Shown piece by piece: positions 51,601 to 64,000 of a stretch of DNA of 64,000 nucleotides (position 1 is the stretch's first letter; every line of letters starts with the position of its first letter). The notes beneath the pieces were generated by a model. That model ran no database searches, was not told the origin of the DNA, and saw nothing but the letters and a program-made list of their open reading frames with translations. Both the position numbers and the translations under genes were made by a program. Source of the DNA: Delphinapterus leucas (Eukaryota > Chordata > Mammalia > Artiodactyla > Monodontidae); the NCBI RefSeq assembly GCF_002288925.2, contig NW_022098036.1, forward strand, positions 39,360,679-39,424,678, read 5' to 3'.

Positions 51601-53889
51601 AAAACCAGCAACCCCTACCACAAGCAATGTATTTTTATTGTTGGAAAATTAGAGAGTTCAGATGCACATAAAGAAAAAAATACACATTAAGCATAATCTC
51701 ATTGTCCTTTCAAAATTTCAGTATCCTGTCAAACTTTTCTACATATGCATTTTCATATAATTTTTAATGAGCACAGGTTTTCAATAAATGCTGTTTCCTT
51801 CTCCTTTGGAGACTCCACCCATTTTCCTTCCATGCAAGAAAAGCATGCAAATTGGGAACAAGAATGACACGATAGGGATAAACTTAAATCTGCTCTAATT
51901 TCCTTCAAATGCACACCAATTACACATGTCTGTAATTATTGGCAACTGATTACTTGTGATACAACTTTTTCCCAAGACCATGAAACAATGTGTCCTGCTT
52001 CAGAGGGTGAAAAGCCCTTCTTGCAGAACTTGCCAGAAGAGTTAGGTGGTGATGGAAGGAGTCATGAAACCTGGAACATATTTCCCTGGCTTCCTGTGTT
52101 CTACCTTAATTTTCCATGACAAAGTAGTGTGTATGATTTTTCATTGTTTCCTAATCATGTTCGTATATGCAGTAAGTCAAACTGCAGCATTCAATAACTC
52201 CTATGTTCCTGTTCAAAACAAATTATACTGCACACAAGTTTATTTTCTGTCTTTGGTCTCACTTCAAATCGGGTAGCTCTTATAAATAATACAAAAAAAC
52301 ACGTTATTTTAGAAAAGTACAGAAAATAGCGTCACCTCTTACAATGTTACAGAAATATGTGGCTAGTTGGAAACCCTAAATCTAAACTCTTATGAATAAA
52401 CATCCAAATGGACTCAGGAGAAGTAAGACTGACTTTTAAAAATCATCTTTTCTAATTTTTAATACTAAGGTAGATGTTTCATTGTAGGTTAAGCATGGCT
52501 ATAGAGATGTATAGACAAACAAGACAAGACAATATATTCCTGCCACCAGTACAATGAAGATGATTGTTAAATAGTCATAGCAGTTTACTTTTTGTAAAAT
52601 ATAAGTCCTGAGTGACATTCTTAGAGCTGGTAAAATACATTGTTGGTAGTCATGAATACACTCAACAGAATTAACTTAAATATTCTTTATTGAATTTAAT
52701 TTAGGGTAGTGGTAGCAATAGATGCTTAGGCTCAGAAGGAAACATAACAGCCAGGATAGGAAGAGAAAATGATCCTTCTAGAGACAGAGTGTGCATTCAA
52801 AGACAAGGAGAGAGTAGCTTCAGATCAATTTCATTCTCCCATGAGACTCATCTGTATAACAATTCCCAACTTGGTTTCTTGAAATTTCTACTCTAATTTT
52901 ATTTTTTTTCTTTATTAACACCCTACTATGACCAACTTTTTTTTTTTTCCTTTTTAGTTACCTTGATTGGATCTCTCAGTTACTTGATCCCATAAGGAGC
53001 CTTTGAGAGGTGACCATCTAGTCTGAAAATGTTCATGATGATTGGTCTCTGAAGACTTCATGAGGTAGGACCCTTCACTTGGGAATCTGATAGATGTTTG
53101 AAATTTTTTTAAAGCTGATAACAATGTACCCATTTGAAGAGACATTTATTTCTATTTATCTGGAATAAGTAATATGTTATCTCACTAGCATTCCGCAGTC
53201 CCTAGGTGGTAATTACCTATGTGAGAGGAGCTTGAAGAACAGTGCCTATCTGATCAAAACCCAGTGGCTAGGGTTTTGATTACTTTGTTAATGAAAATAT
53301 TTCAATTTTTAGTGGCCTATAAGAGCAGGATAAGATACTGCATTTGAAGGTTAAGAATTTCTAGTTCAAGATACTAAGTCCTTGCTCTGCTAAAATGAAC
53401 CGCTCACTTAGGAATATAGAAGTTTCCCTAGTTCTACTTGTGTAGACAGGATGAGCCCAAAGGCTGGGCTGGAGACATTGCCTTTCACCATAAAGGTTTG
53501 ATGTGAATCAGGGTCAGAAATTAAGACTAAAATTTTTTAGTCAAAGATGGAGATTTCTGGGACCTGGCAAAGCTTGTGTCCTGCCACAATAGTATTATAA
53601 TTAGGGATGTGTTTTAGGAAGTTTGAAATAAACCAATGATAAAACATTCCTAAATCCAGGGAAACAATAAACTCACAGAATATATCTGTAGGAAACCTAC
53701 CATATAATTTAAGCAGCTAGAATTAACAGGGAAAGATGGAGGAGAGAGAGAGAATGATACAGAAAGAAGATAGAACAAGAAGAGAGGAGACTTGGAGAGA
53801 AACAAATAGATATGAAAAGTCAAGATGTGGGCAAGTGTCTGCTCCAATTCATAAAGAGTTTCCTGTCCCAATACTAGATCACATGTAAC

Positions 53890-53924
53890 TTAGCTGTACT
53901 TCATATAATTTAGCTGTACTTCAT
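53890..53924. repeat. 20-bp tandem duplication
   Basis: TTAGCTGTACTTCAT occurs at 53890-53904 and 53910-53924, spaced by ATAAT. Confidence 0.85.
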
Positions 53925-54544
53925 TTTGATGAGTCCAATATATCATTAAAATAAGAATATTTTTTCTTGAACTGATGTAACTGGATTTCTCATCTTTGCA
54001 ACAACACACGCACACACACCTTAATACATACATTAATTTTCTTAGTGTTTCAAGAAAACTTACTGTGTGTAACAAAGTAGTGTATTCTCTGTAAATAGTG
54101 TGAGCTAAAACAAGAGTTGAATCCTGCCTGGTGTGATGTGATACAATCAAGATAATACTAAAGAATGTATTTATTTTTTAATGTATTTTTTGAAAAGCAG
54201 CATTTATAGAACATTCCCTGATGTTCTCTGGGAATTTGTAGACGAGCAATAAAAAGACATAATTTCCAACCTGGAGAAGTTTGAGTCCAACCGTGGAAGT
54301 TCACAGTCTGGCAAACCCTGAAGTGTAACACTTTGGACTAGAAATATCTCTGCCAACCAATCACTCTGTCAAGGTTGTGGGCTGTCAGAGCTGGTAATTT
54401 CTGCTATTGATGTCAGTATCCTGTCCCTCTGTATCATGATATTGTTAGCTTTCTTACTCCTTAATTGCACTTATAAAGGAATCCATTACCAACCTGAATT
54501 CTTCACCATGAGATTCTGTTTTGCTTGCGAACAAACCTGATGTT

Positions 54545-54900
54545 CCTGCTGTCTAAGTCAGCTTGGGCTGCTATAACAAACATACCAGAGACTGGGTGGC
54601 TTAAACAACAGAACTTTATTTATCACAGTCCCAGAGGCTGGGAAGTCTGAGATCAAGGTGCCAGTAGGTTTGGTTCCTGTGATAATCCTATTCTTGTTTG
54701 CAGACTGTCACCTCCTTGCTGTAACCTCACATGGTGGAGAGAGAGAGCTCTGGTCTCTTCATCCCCTTCTTAGGGCACCAGTCCCATCATGGGGGTGCCA
54801 CTGCTGTTACTTCCAAGTACCATCACACTGGGGGATTAGGGCGTCAACATATGAATTTGGGGGGAAACACAAACATTCAGTCCATAGCACTTGTACAGGG
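54545..54900. repeat. Old interspersed repeat, family unassigned
   Basis: TCAGCTTGGGCTGCTATAAC, GACTGGGTGGCTTAAACAAC, CCCAGAGGCTGGGAAGTCTG, TCAACATATGAATTTGGGGG and AACATTCAGTCCATAGCA form a nearly complete copy of a widespread mammalian repeat. The sequence pattern is familiar but I will not name the family from memory. Confidence 0.75.
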
Positions 54901-55234
54901 TCACCTTTAAAAAGGGTATTAGTTAAAGATGAATCATGTGTCTGATTTTTAGATAAAATTTTAGCTAAGATATGAAATGGAAACATGTTCTTTTGCCCAA
55001 TTGAGATAAATATACTTGACTCCTCTTTCCAGAAATCTAATCAAATGGAGAGTTCTCACCCTGGCCAAGTTTTCTGAAACATTCAAAGCACTCTGTTGAC
55101 CTACATCGTTGTGCATTGTTCGCAGCTGAAAACATAACATCGCAGTATGCTAGAGTTACAAAATGTTTTGAAATCGTTCTAGAGACCTGGTTATGCTTAT
55201 ATAGTGCAGCAAGATATTAAAGATATTAAGTCCT

Positions 55235-55300
55235 GCACATATTTATTGATGTCCTACTATGCATTTTGTAGGCACTGTGCTAGATAGTGAGGACTCAGCC
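55235..55300 (-). repeat. MIR-like fragment (possible)
   Basis: TTTATTGATGTCCTACTATG and GTAGGCACTGTGCTAGATA resemble the antisense MIR 3' end. Confidence 0.4.
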
Positions 55301-57029
55301 CTCAAATAGAGTCTAATCCAGAAGATGAAAAAACCAAAGAGACAACATGTCAAAAGTCTCAGAGATAATGGCCTGTAGCATTCCATAGATGTCTGATTCT
55401 AGAAGGGAACCAAAGCATCTGGTCTAGCCCTTCACTGTGCAGAAGTTGAAGCTGAAGTTCAGAGAATGTCCCTCATTCGGGACCCGGGACCCCCTGGGTC
55501 TAAAACCCAAGGCTTCTGATGGTCCCACAAGCATTGTTGATTTGTCAGAGAGTGGATGCATGGCACAGATCCTAAACTCACATATGGGTTTGTTTGGGGG
55601 ACTCATTTAAGTTCCTGGTTTTTGTACTTTTTATAGGAGTCAGGGTCTAACTACAAAGAATATTATGATCATCCAAATTCAAAAAAGCACAAAACAATGC
55701 TGTGAACATTTTACAGTACCAGCTTGTAAGTTATTCCTAATGGCCCCAATATTGTTCGATTTCTAACTCCTAGAAGGAAGGAAGTCATACACGCTGATAC
55801 CCTCACGACATGGAACACACATGGTACTTGGTGTTAAGTACCAAGCTCTTAGATTAATTAATTAATATATAAACTGGGGACAGGGAAGTGAGAAGCTGGG
55901 GTTTCAGGAAGAAGTAACTGAGTAAGTTATTCTGGAAAAAAGTTTACCTCATAGCAAGTGTATCCACCTGAGTTATAAGTAACTGAAAATAGCACCTCCT
56001 ATGAAAGCACAAATCTTATGTATAGTAGCCTTGCAAGGCAAAATTCTGTAAGATTTTCAAGGAAAATGGTATAACAAATGACAGAAGAATGGGTGGTACT
56101 ATACAAAGGTTAATACAATGTTCTTGCTTTTTTGTGCCTTCAGATTTCAGACATACTTAGATTGAACCTCCACCCTTACAAAGACATCTTGGTCTCCTCA
56201 ATGATACCATGGGACCTCAGTAACCCTTGTTCTATTTGCATGTAACTTTCCCCTGGCCTCCTCCTCAGGCCATGAGCCAAGGCACAAAGTCATGCCTGCT
56301 TCCACTGCAGCTCCAGGGGAAGCTCGGGAAGGCTGCAAATGATCGGCATTATCACTAGCTCTTCCACAGTCATAGAATTTCAAACCCTCTTGGTTTTTTG
56401 TTTTCCTTTTAAAAGTTCTGACATGACTTTCAGAGAATCAATCTAGAATGAGATTATTCATTCATATTAGATTACTTAAGTCTCTCCTTCTGATACCGAA
56501 AAAAGAGTCTCCAAATACACAGAACATTAATATTTGTTTAAAAGGCATGGGTTTATAAAAATAGGCCCTAATTTCTAACAGGTGTCACTGACTGAGTAGC
56601 ATGAAAACTGCCAATTATTTGAAAGAAGACTCTGTATTTAGAAAAGATTTAGAGACTAAATAATAATAATTTTAAAGTTCTTGGTCAGGGTTAGTGCTGG
56701 ATATTTTCCATCTGTCCTTCCAGATCCACCGTGCCACTTCTGGACTCTGCTCTGTGCTCGGTAGATGGAGCTTGTGTCCTGCTTCTCCTGGGCTTCCTGT
56801 CCTTGGGCTACAACTGGCTTCAGTCTGTGGAAGGAAAGAGCAGGAGAATGAAGGAGGGAACTAGAATTCTGGTAAACTACTTATTCCTTCCCTTTTCCTC
56901 CAGAGGCAGGGATGGTAACAACTCCCCTTGTTGTGAGCCCCAGGGTGCTGCATTATCCTTTGGGTTTCCTTTCTTCTCTTGACAGATACAGAAAAACTTA
57001 AGCAAAAACATAGAGCTAATTAAGCTCAA

Positions 57030-57120
57030 TGAGGTTAGGAATTTCTGCTTTGCTCAGAGCCTAGAAGAGTACCAGGCAAATAGTAGGCACTCAGCACATA
57101 CTTGTTGAATAAATTGTTAT
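57030..57120 (+). repeat. MIR-type SINE tail
   Basis: AGTACCAGGCAAATAGTAGG, then CACTCAGCACATACTTGTTG and AATAAATTG, is the sense 3' end of a MIR-family element. Confidence 0.5.
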
Positions 57121-57629
57121 ACACGTACATTCTTATGAAAATTATAATTGTTAAATAAAGATATGTAAAGATAATATTTATGATTTGTAAACATAGAAAT
57201 TAAAAATAAATTCCTACATGCATACCAAAAAAACCCCCCAATCACATCCATTTTTATCATATGTACTTGATTTTTGCTGCAAGTATATGAATAAAAAGGT
57301 GTTAATGAGTGAGAGTGACACTGGCAGTGCCCTAATGAAAATACCTGGAGAAAGATGGTCGCTGCTTAAGACAGAGTTTATTTAACCTTTGTAGGTAGGA
57401 GATAGTTTATGCTTTCTCTCTCAACTCCCCCAAAATAAACTGCACACTTATACAATCCCTTATGTAATAAATGTTTATCTAGTCCAGACTGGGCTTCCGC
57501 CCTGCTCTAGAAGCTGGGAGTATAATGAGGAATAAACTAGATCCTATCTCTCTCCACCCTATGGAAATGTGATGGGCTATGGGTGGGGTAGATGAGTATC
57601 GAGTGTTTTGGGAGCCCAGGAAAGGATTA

Positions 57630-57880
57630 TCTGATCCTTGCCTTAAGGCTTCTTAACAGGAGAGCTGAGAGATAAGATGAGGTGGGGCAGGAAGGTTTTC
57701 CAGGCACAGGGGATAAGAGTCTGCACAAAGTTGTGGAGAGCGAAAGCATGCCTCACTCAGGCAACTGGAAGAAGTTCCTTATGGCTGGAAAACAGTGAGA
57801 AACGGGGATGGAGAAGTAGGTAGGTCAGACCATGAAAGGCTTTACATAAGATTTAAGGGAGTTGAGATTTCAAACCCGCT
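57630..57880 (+). repeat. Old long interspersed repeat, family unassigned (copy 3, 5' part)
   Basis: GGCAGGAAGGTTTTCCAGGC, GTCTGCACAAAGTTGTGG, CAGACCATGAAAGGCTTTAC and GAGTTGAGATTTC match the part that would precede copies 1 and 2 in the same family. Confidence 0.45.
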
Positions 57881-58074
57881 AAGCGCTCATAGAAAAGGGG
57901 GAAAAGAAAAGTAAGGAAAATGATTATTCTGTCCATATTCTCCAAAATATAAATATACATACACATTTTATATCTCCCAACTGGAAGGAAGTTAAGGATC
58001 CCAAAAATTGCTGTAAAGCAATGGTTTTCTAGTTGATACTAACCCATATTCTTTGATTTGTTTAAATAACAACT

Positions 58075-58300
58075 ATGGTAAAGCAGTTAGTAGTTACTGT
58101 GTGTTTGCTATGATACAGGGAATGTTCTAGGAAACTTACAGGTGTGATTTTCTTTAGCAATCAAGATAACTGGATAGATAACCTTTGGAAGTAGTTACTA
58201 TTAGTATCCAAAATTTAGAGATAAGGAAGAAGAGGTAAAGGGAGGTTAAATGGCTTATTCAAGGTCACACAGATAGTTAAGTGGTAAAGTTTTTTAAAAA
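58075..58300 (-). repeat. MIR SINE
   Basis: AATGTTCTAGGAAACTTACA, AGGGAGGTTAAATGGCTTAT, TCAAGGTCACACAGATAGTT and AAGTGGTAAAG are antisense MIR. Confidence 0.72.
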
Positions 58301-60289
58301 GAGAGGGAGTAGAGCAGTTGCTTTGCCTTACCTGTTATGAAGGTAGGGTGGGCATTGATATTGAACATGAATAATAAAGGCTCTGCTGATAAGCTTTCTT
58401 TATAATGAGGCAAAAAACTGTTTATGCATCTTATACCATGGCAGAGAGAAAAAGCCTAGTGAATGGGTAAATTAAGACTTTATCTGTTGAAATCTATGTA
58501 ATCACAAACACAGCAATTAAATTGCTTTTCTATGGGGAAAGTTTAACAGAATTTTTTAAAGTCAGGAGAGCCATGGAAACTAAAAAAGGAAGCTTGAATC
58601 GAAACAGATCAGGAATCAGGAAGTCAAGGCAATGTCTGGTGCCTCCATTTTCCTCACTTTAGAATAAAGTCACATTTTATATTACCATACTAAAGTGTTT
58701 AAGAATTATGCACCAGACAACCACTTGAAAATAGTCTATAATTCTATAATTTGAATCAAACAACTTCTAAGTCTTTAGTTTTAATACATGTGTACCATTT
58801 AATCTTTTTTAAAGAAGTCTTTGGTTGTTTGACACCAGCAGATGGCACCCTAACAAAATAATTTGTGTGCCATAGGTGAACTTTGTATAGTCCTTTTACA
58901 TGCAAATGCAAGGGAAGCTCATTGGATCTGGACGTGCAGGGTAGCAAAGAGAAAAACCAAAGACAAGACTTGATTTTTTAAGTCAGACAACTTTTATTTG
59001 CGGAGGAAAAAGCAGAAAGAACATTTTTCTTATTATTCTTTATTTTGTGAATAAAGAATAGTTTGAATCATTATTGTAAGAAAACCCTCTATAAATCTGC
59101 ATTAAAGAGCTAACTATAATAGGTAATGTGATTACATTGAAAGGAATAAAATGGATTGATACATATATTTTCCAGCCAAAAAAAAAAAAAGAATTTGAAG
59201 AACCACATATTCTTTTTGATTGCTTTGACTTTCAGAGGTGACCCTAGAGTTTTGTTTTGTTTTGTTTCACAGTTTAATTGAGAAGAATTTAAACAGAAGT
59301 CTGCACAGAAACTACTTGCCACAATACCCATCTCAACATCAGGCCCATTCAGTTTGAATTGTTCCAATTAGGTAATTGGTGTTTGAATGCCCCTTTTGCT
59401 ATTCATGTGTTAACTGTTATTTTTAAAGCAAATACAGATTATTGTGTCAAGATCATGATAAAGGCATCTATAAGGGATGAGTACCTTCCTGTTTTGGAAG
59501 GAGTCAGGGTTACCACTTTTCCTTTCTTCTTCCTCTCCTCGTCCTTTCACTTAATTCCAGGTATTGGCTTTAAGAAATCAACCATATTTGCAGTTTGCCT
59601 ATCATTTTCTTGTCTCTGAAAAGAATAACGACTTACGTTATTAGCCTTTTTACTAAGCCTTCTCACCTGCCTCAGTTTCCTACCAAATAATTATTTCCTC
59701 TATAAAGGTATCAGTTTATAATTAATTTGCAAGAAGCCATAATAAAAGAACCAAACTTTGGTATGAAAACTACCCCGGATCTAAGAGCAGCCCTCTCTCT
59801 AAGATGGAAACTCCAGGTTTGAGGCAGCAGCAGCAGCAACATTCTATAATCAGGATCCATCCACTTGCCTTGGGCACTGCTGCAAAGGGGGAAGAAAGAC
59901 ATAGAAGGTTGTGTAGGGCTAACTTCAGAGCAGGCACCAGAAGATGTGGCCCGTTTGTGAAGCTGATCGTCACTGGTGAGGATCTGAAAGAAGAACTGAA
60001 GGTTCCTCATTGCCTCTCTGCCTCCTAGCTCTTGCTGAAGAGAAGGGCTGAAATTAAATATATAATTCCATCCTCTTTAAGACCTTGAATGAGAAGACTC
60101 AGGATTTGCTTTCTAAAAAGAAGGAATGGTTACAGGAGGCAGAGCCCTCCTAAATGAGAAAAAGAAGCTCAATTCCACCAAAGCCTTGGCAAGCAAGTGA
60201 AGCCAGAGCTTGGAAGATGAAACACACATTGAAGAAAATGAAGCTCAGTGAATTAACAACCTGACTTGAGAAGATCACTCAGCTGCAGA

Positions 60290-60530
60290 TAATAATGGTT
60301 AATGTTTATTGAGCACAAACTCTGACTTGAGGACTCTTTAAAATATTTTACATTAGTTAATTGATGAATTAATTAAATGCTTATGATAGTCCATGATCTT
60401 GGTGCTACTGTATATATATTTTGAAGTTGAGGAGTCTGCAGCACAAGCAACTTTACCCAAAATTGCCCAGGTGGTCTGGGTCCACTTTTAACCACGAATT
60501 CTTACCATCTTTCTAATAATTTTCTATGAA
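60290..60530 (-). repeat. MIR SINE
   Basis: TAATGTTTATTGAGCACAAAC, TTTACATTAGTTAATTGATG, ACTTTACCCAAAATTGCCCA and GGTGGTCTGGGTCCA follow antisense MIR order with gaps. Confidence 0.65.
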
Positions 60531-60856
60531 CCTTTTGTGAGATTGCATTTATTCTGGGAGAAGTCTATATACCCTACTCCTATCACCACTGTCTAAATAA
60601 AGATGGAGAAAGACTGGGGTTTTATACAGCAAAAAAGAGAAGGTGTTTTTCTTTCATTTTGCAGCAGTGGAGCTTTCTGGATTGATAACAAAGCTCAACA
60701 TTGCCAGGTTTCTTCATCATTGGGAAATGTGATTCAGCTGTCCTGCCCCAGAGTGCCTGGTTAGCATAGCAGATCCATCAGAGTCTGCAGAAGGGGAAAG
60801 TTTCCGCTCCTCAAGAGTGATGTCAAGGTAAGTGTGCTTCAAGAGTTAGTGGGAGG

Positions 60857-61047
60857 GACTTCCTTGGCGACGCAGTGGTTGAGAGTCTGCCTGCCAATGC
60901 AGGGGACACGGGTTCGTGCCCTGGTCTGGGAAGATCCCACATGCCTCGGAGCGACTGGGCCTGTGAGCCATGGCAGCTGGGCCTGCGCGTCCGGAGCCTG
61001 TGCTCCGCAACGGGAGAGGCCAGAACAGTGAGAAGCCCACGTACCGC

Positions 61048-61079
<32 letters not shown>

Positions 61080-61081
61080 AA
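60857..61081 (+). mobile_element. CHR-type SINE, full length
   Basis: Head GACTTCCTTGGCGACGCAGT, B-box GGTTCGTGCCCTGG, body GCGCGTCCGGAGCC and a long tail of A-runs with G interruptions. Perfect 13-bp target duplication AGTTAGTGGGAGG (60844-60856 and 61082-61094). Confidence 0.95.
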
Positions 61082-64000
61082 AGTTAGTGGGAGGCACAGA
61101 GAGAAATGTGACAGCAGGTAGGGACTGAGTAAAGGAAACTGGTGTTTTAAACAAACGCAGAAAAGCCATTTTCGAATCACTGGGAAGGAGTGGTCAGTCA
61201 AGAAACATACCAGGATGGTTTCAAGTCAATGAAGTCAGGGCTTCACTCTCCATACAGAGAGACTCTTTTCTGGGTATAAGAGAGAAGAGTTATCAGTTGA
61301 GTCTTGACGACTATTCTAGCATTCTAAAGTGTGAATCATGTCTGGGGACTCCTTGTCCAAATGTCGAGTTATCGGTGTCACTTGTCAGCCTATTCTTCCA
61401 CCAAATAACAATGCAGCCAGTCCTGCCAAGTAACTCCTTGATCAATAAAGAGCAATCTTAGGCCTATTTTCTTCACTTTTTCTTTCCTTCTTGAGATGCC
61501 AAGATGTGGATGGTTTCTGGGTCTTCTCCTTAGCAACTGTCTTTCACAACTCACCTCCCATCAGCCCAATTTGTTTTCCCATTTTATCCTAAAGTACTTC
61601 AATGAGGGAAGCTAATAAAAACCATGAAAGGCAGAAGTTGGGTAACTACAGTCATTAGCGTCTCTGAAGTTTTTTTCCCCTTCTGTGTATTATCACCATC
61701 AAGGCTAGGCTGATGTTTAGCAAAGAGCACCTGTCAAAACAAAAGAAGAGTTTCACACCTCACAATTTTAAGCCCCAGGTAAGAAACTCAGCCTGGTGGA
61801 TCGGCAAAAAGGAAGACAAGAAACCCGAAACTCGTAGACTTGGAGTAGAGTTAAATGAGTTTCCTCTGGGTACCAGCAGCCTTTTGTTTAACACGATTAA
61901 ATCCTCTTTGTTTCATTACAGACATCAGTGCGAAAACAAACAGTGTGATCAAGATAAGGGCCTGGAGCAGCATTCTGTTTCTCTTTCTCTTTCTTCTTTT
62001 TCTCAGAGAGCTATCACCACCTCTCAGTGGACAGGCTTAAAGGAACTTAACTGGCTCACAGAAAATTGATGAGCTGAGCTGAGCAGGTGTACAGGAAAGC
62101 TTTGGGCTGCCAGGTTAGGGGATGGAAAAAGTGTGAAGCACTTATGTCCATGACCAGATTGAGTGATAAGAGGACAGGCTTCCTTTGCTATCTAATTAAT
62201 TGTCTTTCTTTTCAAAACACAGTCTTTGATTTCGAGAAGCATCTGAAAAAGATAAGACCTAGTCCTGGTGAAATACAACAAGCAACTCCAAAACTCATAT
62301 TGAGGTTGGAGTCAGGTGGTGGGAGGATGGAGTGGGGAGGAGGGAGATGTTACCGAGTCAGTAACCAAAACAACAAACTATTGACCGGTCAGGAGACAGC
62401 AGTCAACTGAATTCTATCAGGGATGCAACAAAACTGAAACCTGTGTGCATTTCCAAGGCAGTCCTTTCTATATTATTAAATTGCTTCTTTTATTGTTGTT
62501 AGACAACACGAACTCCTCTTCTTAAACAAAACATAGACATTGTCAGTGTAACAGCTACACTGAGCTGACAGAAGCTGGGGTCATCCATATACACATTTTA
62601 ATTACCTCTTTTCAGTCAGGAACATCATTAGAAGTTTATTATTACCAGCCACTATCTTGTGATCTTAATTGGCTTCCTTCACAGACGACACCATGATGCC
62701 AATGCAGAAGCTCTGGCAGCCTCCCAGAGATAGTGACCAGATCGGTGACACTTTACACTGATACTGTCTTCAGCTGAATAACAACCATCAGTTTAAGTTT
62801 TAATGCTAGACATGAGGTGGAAGCTTCTTTTAACACCTGTATGCAGAGATGTTCCTGATTCCGTGGTGTTGAAAAACACACTGAGAGGGAAGACTTTTCA
62901 CACACCCTTTTCTAGAGTTACAGAGAAATTATCTATAGGATAAGAGAGGGGTATGCCAAGCAGCCAGTTATTCCCTGTGGCTCTCTTGGATACTGGTAAA
63001 ATGAAAAAAAAAAAACAGTTTGCTTACCAAATGGAAAAATCTGGATCCATTGACTCACAAATTAAATCTGCAACATGGACCATGGTTATCTGGCTGCTTG
63101 CTACTCAGAAAGTATGGAAACACCCTTAAATTAATAGTTTTCATTAATAACACTGGGCTTGAATGAATAATAATTATTAACTTAGTTTTCAAAGCACTTG
63201 CAATCATGTTGGAGATAATGGCAAACTTTGAGGCAGGGAGGAAAAAGAGAATGATTATCAAATAAACATATCGTCAGGTCCTGGGGTGGATAGGAGAGAG
63301 AAAGGTCTTTCTGTGAATAGAATTAGTATCTTTCTCTTTGCAAAGGAAAAGAAATAAGTCCTGAAGTTTTAATTGCTGGGGTTAACTCTCTGTAAGATCA
63401 GGCTTATGATATCTCTGGGAACAAGGTTACTTGGATACCTTCTTATTACAGATAATTATATTGTTGATTCCCGGCCCTTTGGGCCATTCTTCAGACATTT
63501 GTAGAAAATGAGCTAAGTCACAAATATTCTAACTTTAGTTATCAAAATTCAGTAAAATTTTGAACTCCACCAAAGAGAAAAAAATCCGTTTAAAAAGCTA
63601 CAAATATCAATGGATTACTTATTCGAATAATAATGGTTAGAAAGCTTGTTGTTATTTTTATAGTTAAGATTCAAGTAATTTTGGTATTATCAGTATATTC
63701 CTGACATTCTTTTAAAAGAGGTTCTTGTCATTCATCACGATCTGCAGATTTAAGGGATACATCTACAAACATCATCGCAGAAAGAGCCTAGTAAGTGGGT
63801 AGACTCCTAGCAGTAAAATTTCCCATTCAGTGAATTGAATTAGTGTAAACATTAAGGTCTTTGGAAAGAGCCATCAGTCCACTTTGTTCTCTCTCTAGAG
63901 TTTTGGTTATCAGAGGATTAGTACATCTGCTTTCTTTCTGGAGTTTACTCTCTGGTGACCCAGAACACATAGGATATTTCCCCAGGACATTATATTTTAC

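Larger units (their letters stand above)
31326..64000. other. Gene-free DNA downstream of PRKD1
   Basis: No exon, conserved reading frame or RNA gene is recognisable in 32.7 kb. The frames present (up to 118 codons at 61713-62069) have no recognisable protein similarity. Repeats are listed separately. Stretches in which I see nothing beyond AT-rich unique sequence include 31330-31950, 36180-37460, 37700-39000, 44000-46480, 49000-50130, 52000-54540, 55300-57020, 58300-60280 and 61100-64000. In mammals this side of PRKD1 faces FOXG1 across a large interval, so non-coding regulatory elements are plausible but not visible here. Confidence 0.7.

Noticed and set aside
61713..62069. 118-codon open frame in the downstream region
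   Set aside because: No recognisable domain, no splice or Kozak support, and biased composition. Most likely chance, though conservation was not testable.

Overview
The window is mammalian nuclear DNA, almost certainly from a cetacean. Eight copies of a tRNA-derived SINE of the CHR type (A-box and B-box head, CHR body, A-rich tail, mostly with clear target-site duplications) lie alongside older CHR-like SINEs, MIRs, L1 fragments and mariner-derived hairpin elements. No prokaryotic, plasmid or viral gene organisation is present.

The only functional gene I can support is the 3' end of PRKD1 (protein kinase D1) on the + strand. Five coding exons are resolved at 6848-7009, 7578-7676, 8599-8866, 29410-29495 and 30327-30545. 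Together they encode the last 277 residues: the kinase domain from the alphaC region onward (catalytic HCD, DFG, activation-loop serines, APE) and the regulatory C-terminal tail ending in VSIL. Counting back from a 912-residue protein puts the catalytic Asp at 706 and the activation-loop serines at 738 and 742, the numbers known for human PRKD1, so this part has no indels. The 3' UTR runs to about 31,325 with an AATAAA at 31,303-31,308. Exons further upstream lie outside the window.

Layout: 1-6847 is the tail of an upstream PRKD1 intron carrying a PCBP2-like processed pseudogene (core 5430-5830) and a 43-bp tandem duplication. 7010-7577 and 7677-8598 are short introns, the second with a GC donor. 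8867-29409 is a 20.5-kb intron rich in SINEs, MIRs, a 5'-truncated L1, microsatellites and a 100-N assembly gap. 29496-30326 is a short intron. 31,326-64,000 is gene-free DNA downstream of PRKD1. It holds two large antisense L1M-type elements (33,865-36,170 and 39,990-43,515, the latter hosting three nested insertions), more MIRs, two CHR SINEs and several old repeats. In mammals the DNA 3' of PRKD1 faces FOXG1 across a large gene desert, so it may hold long-range regulatory elements, but no enhancer can be identified from a single sequence.

I found no new multi-gene system. The most interesting signals are the GC-AG PRKD1 intron with a weak acceptor and an in-frame intronic stop, two mariner MITE hairpins that resemble microRNA precursors, and a cluster of apparent substitutions in the PRKD1 C-tail.
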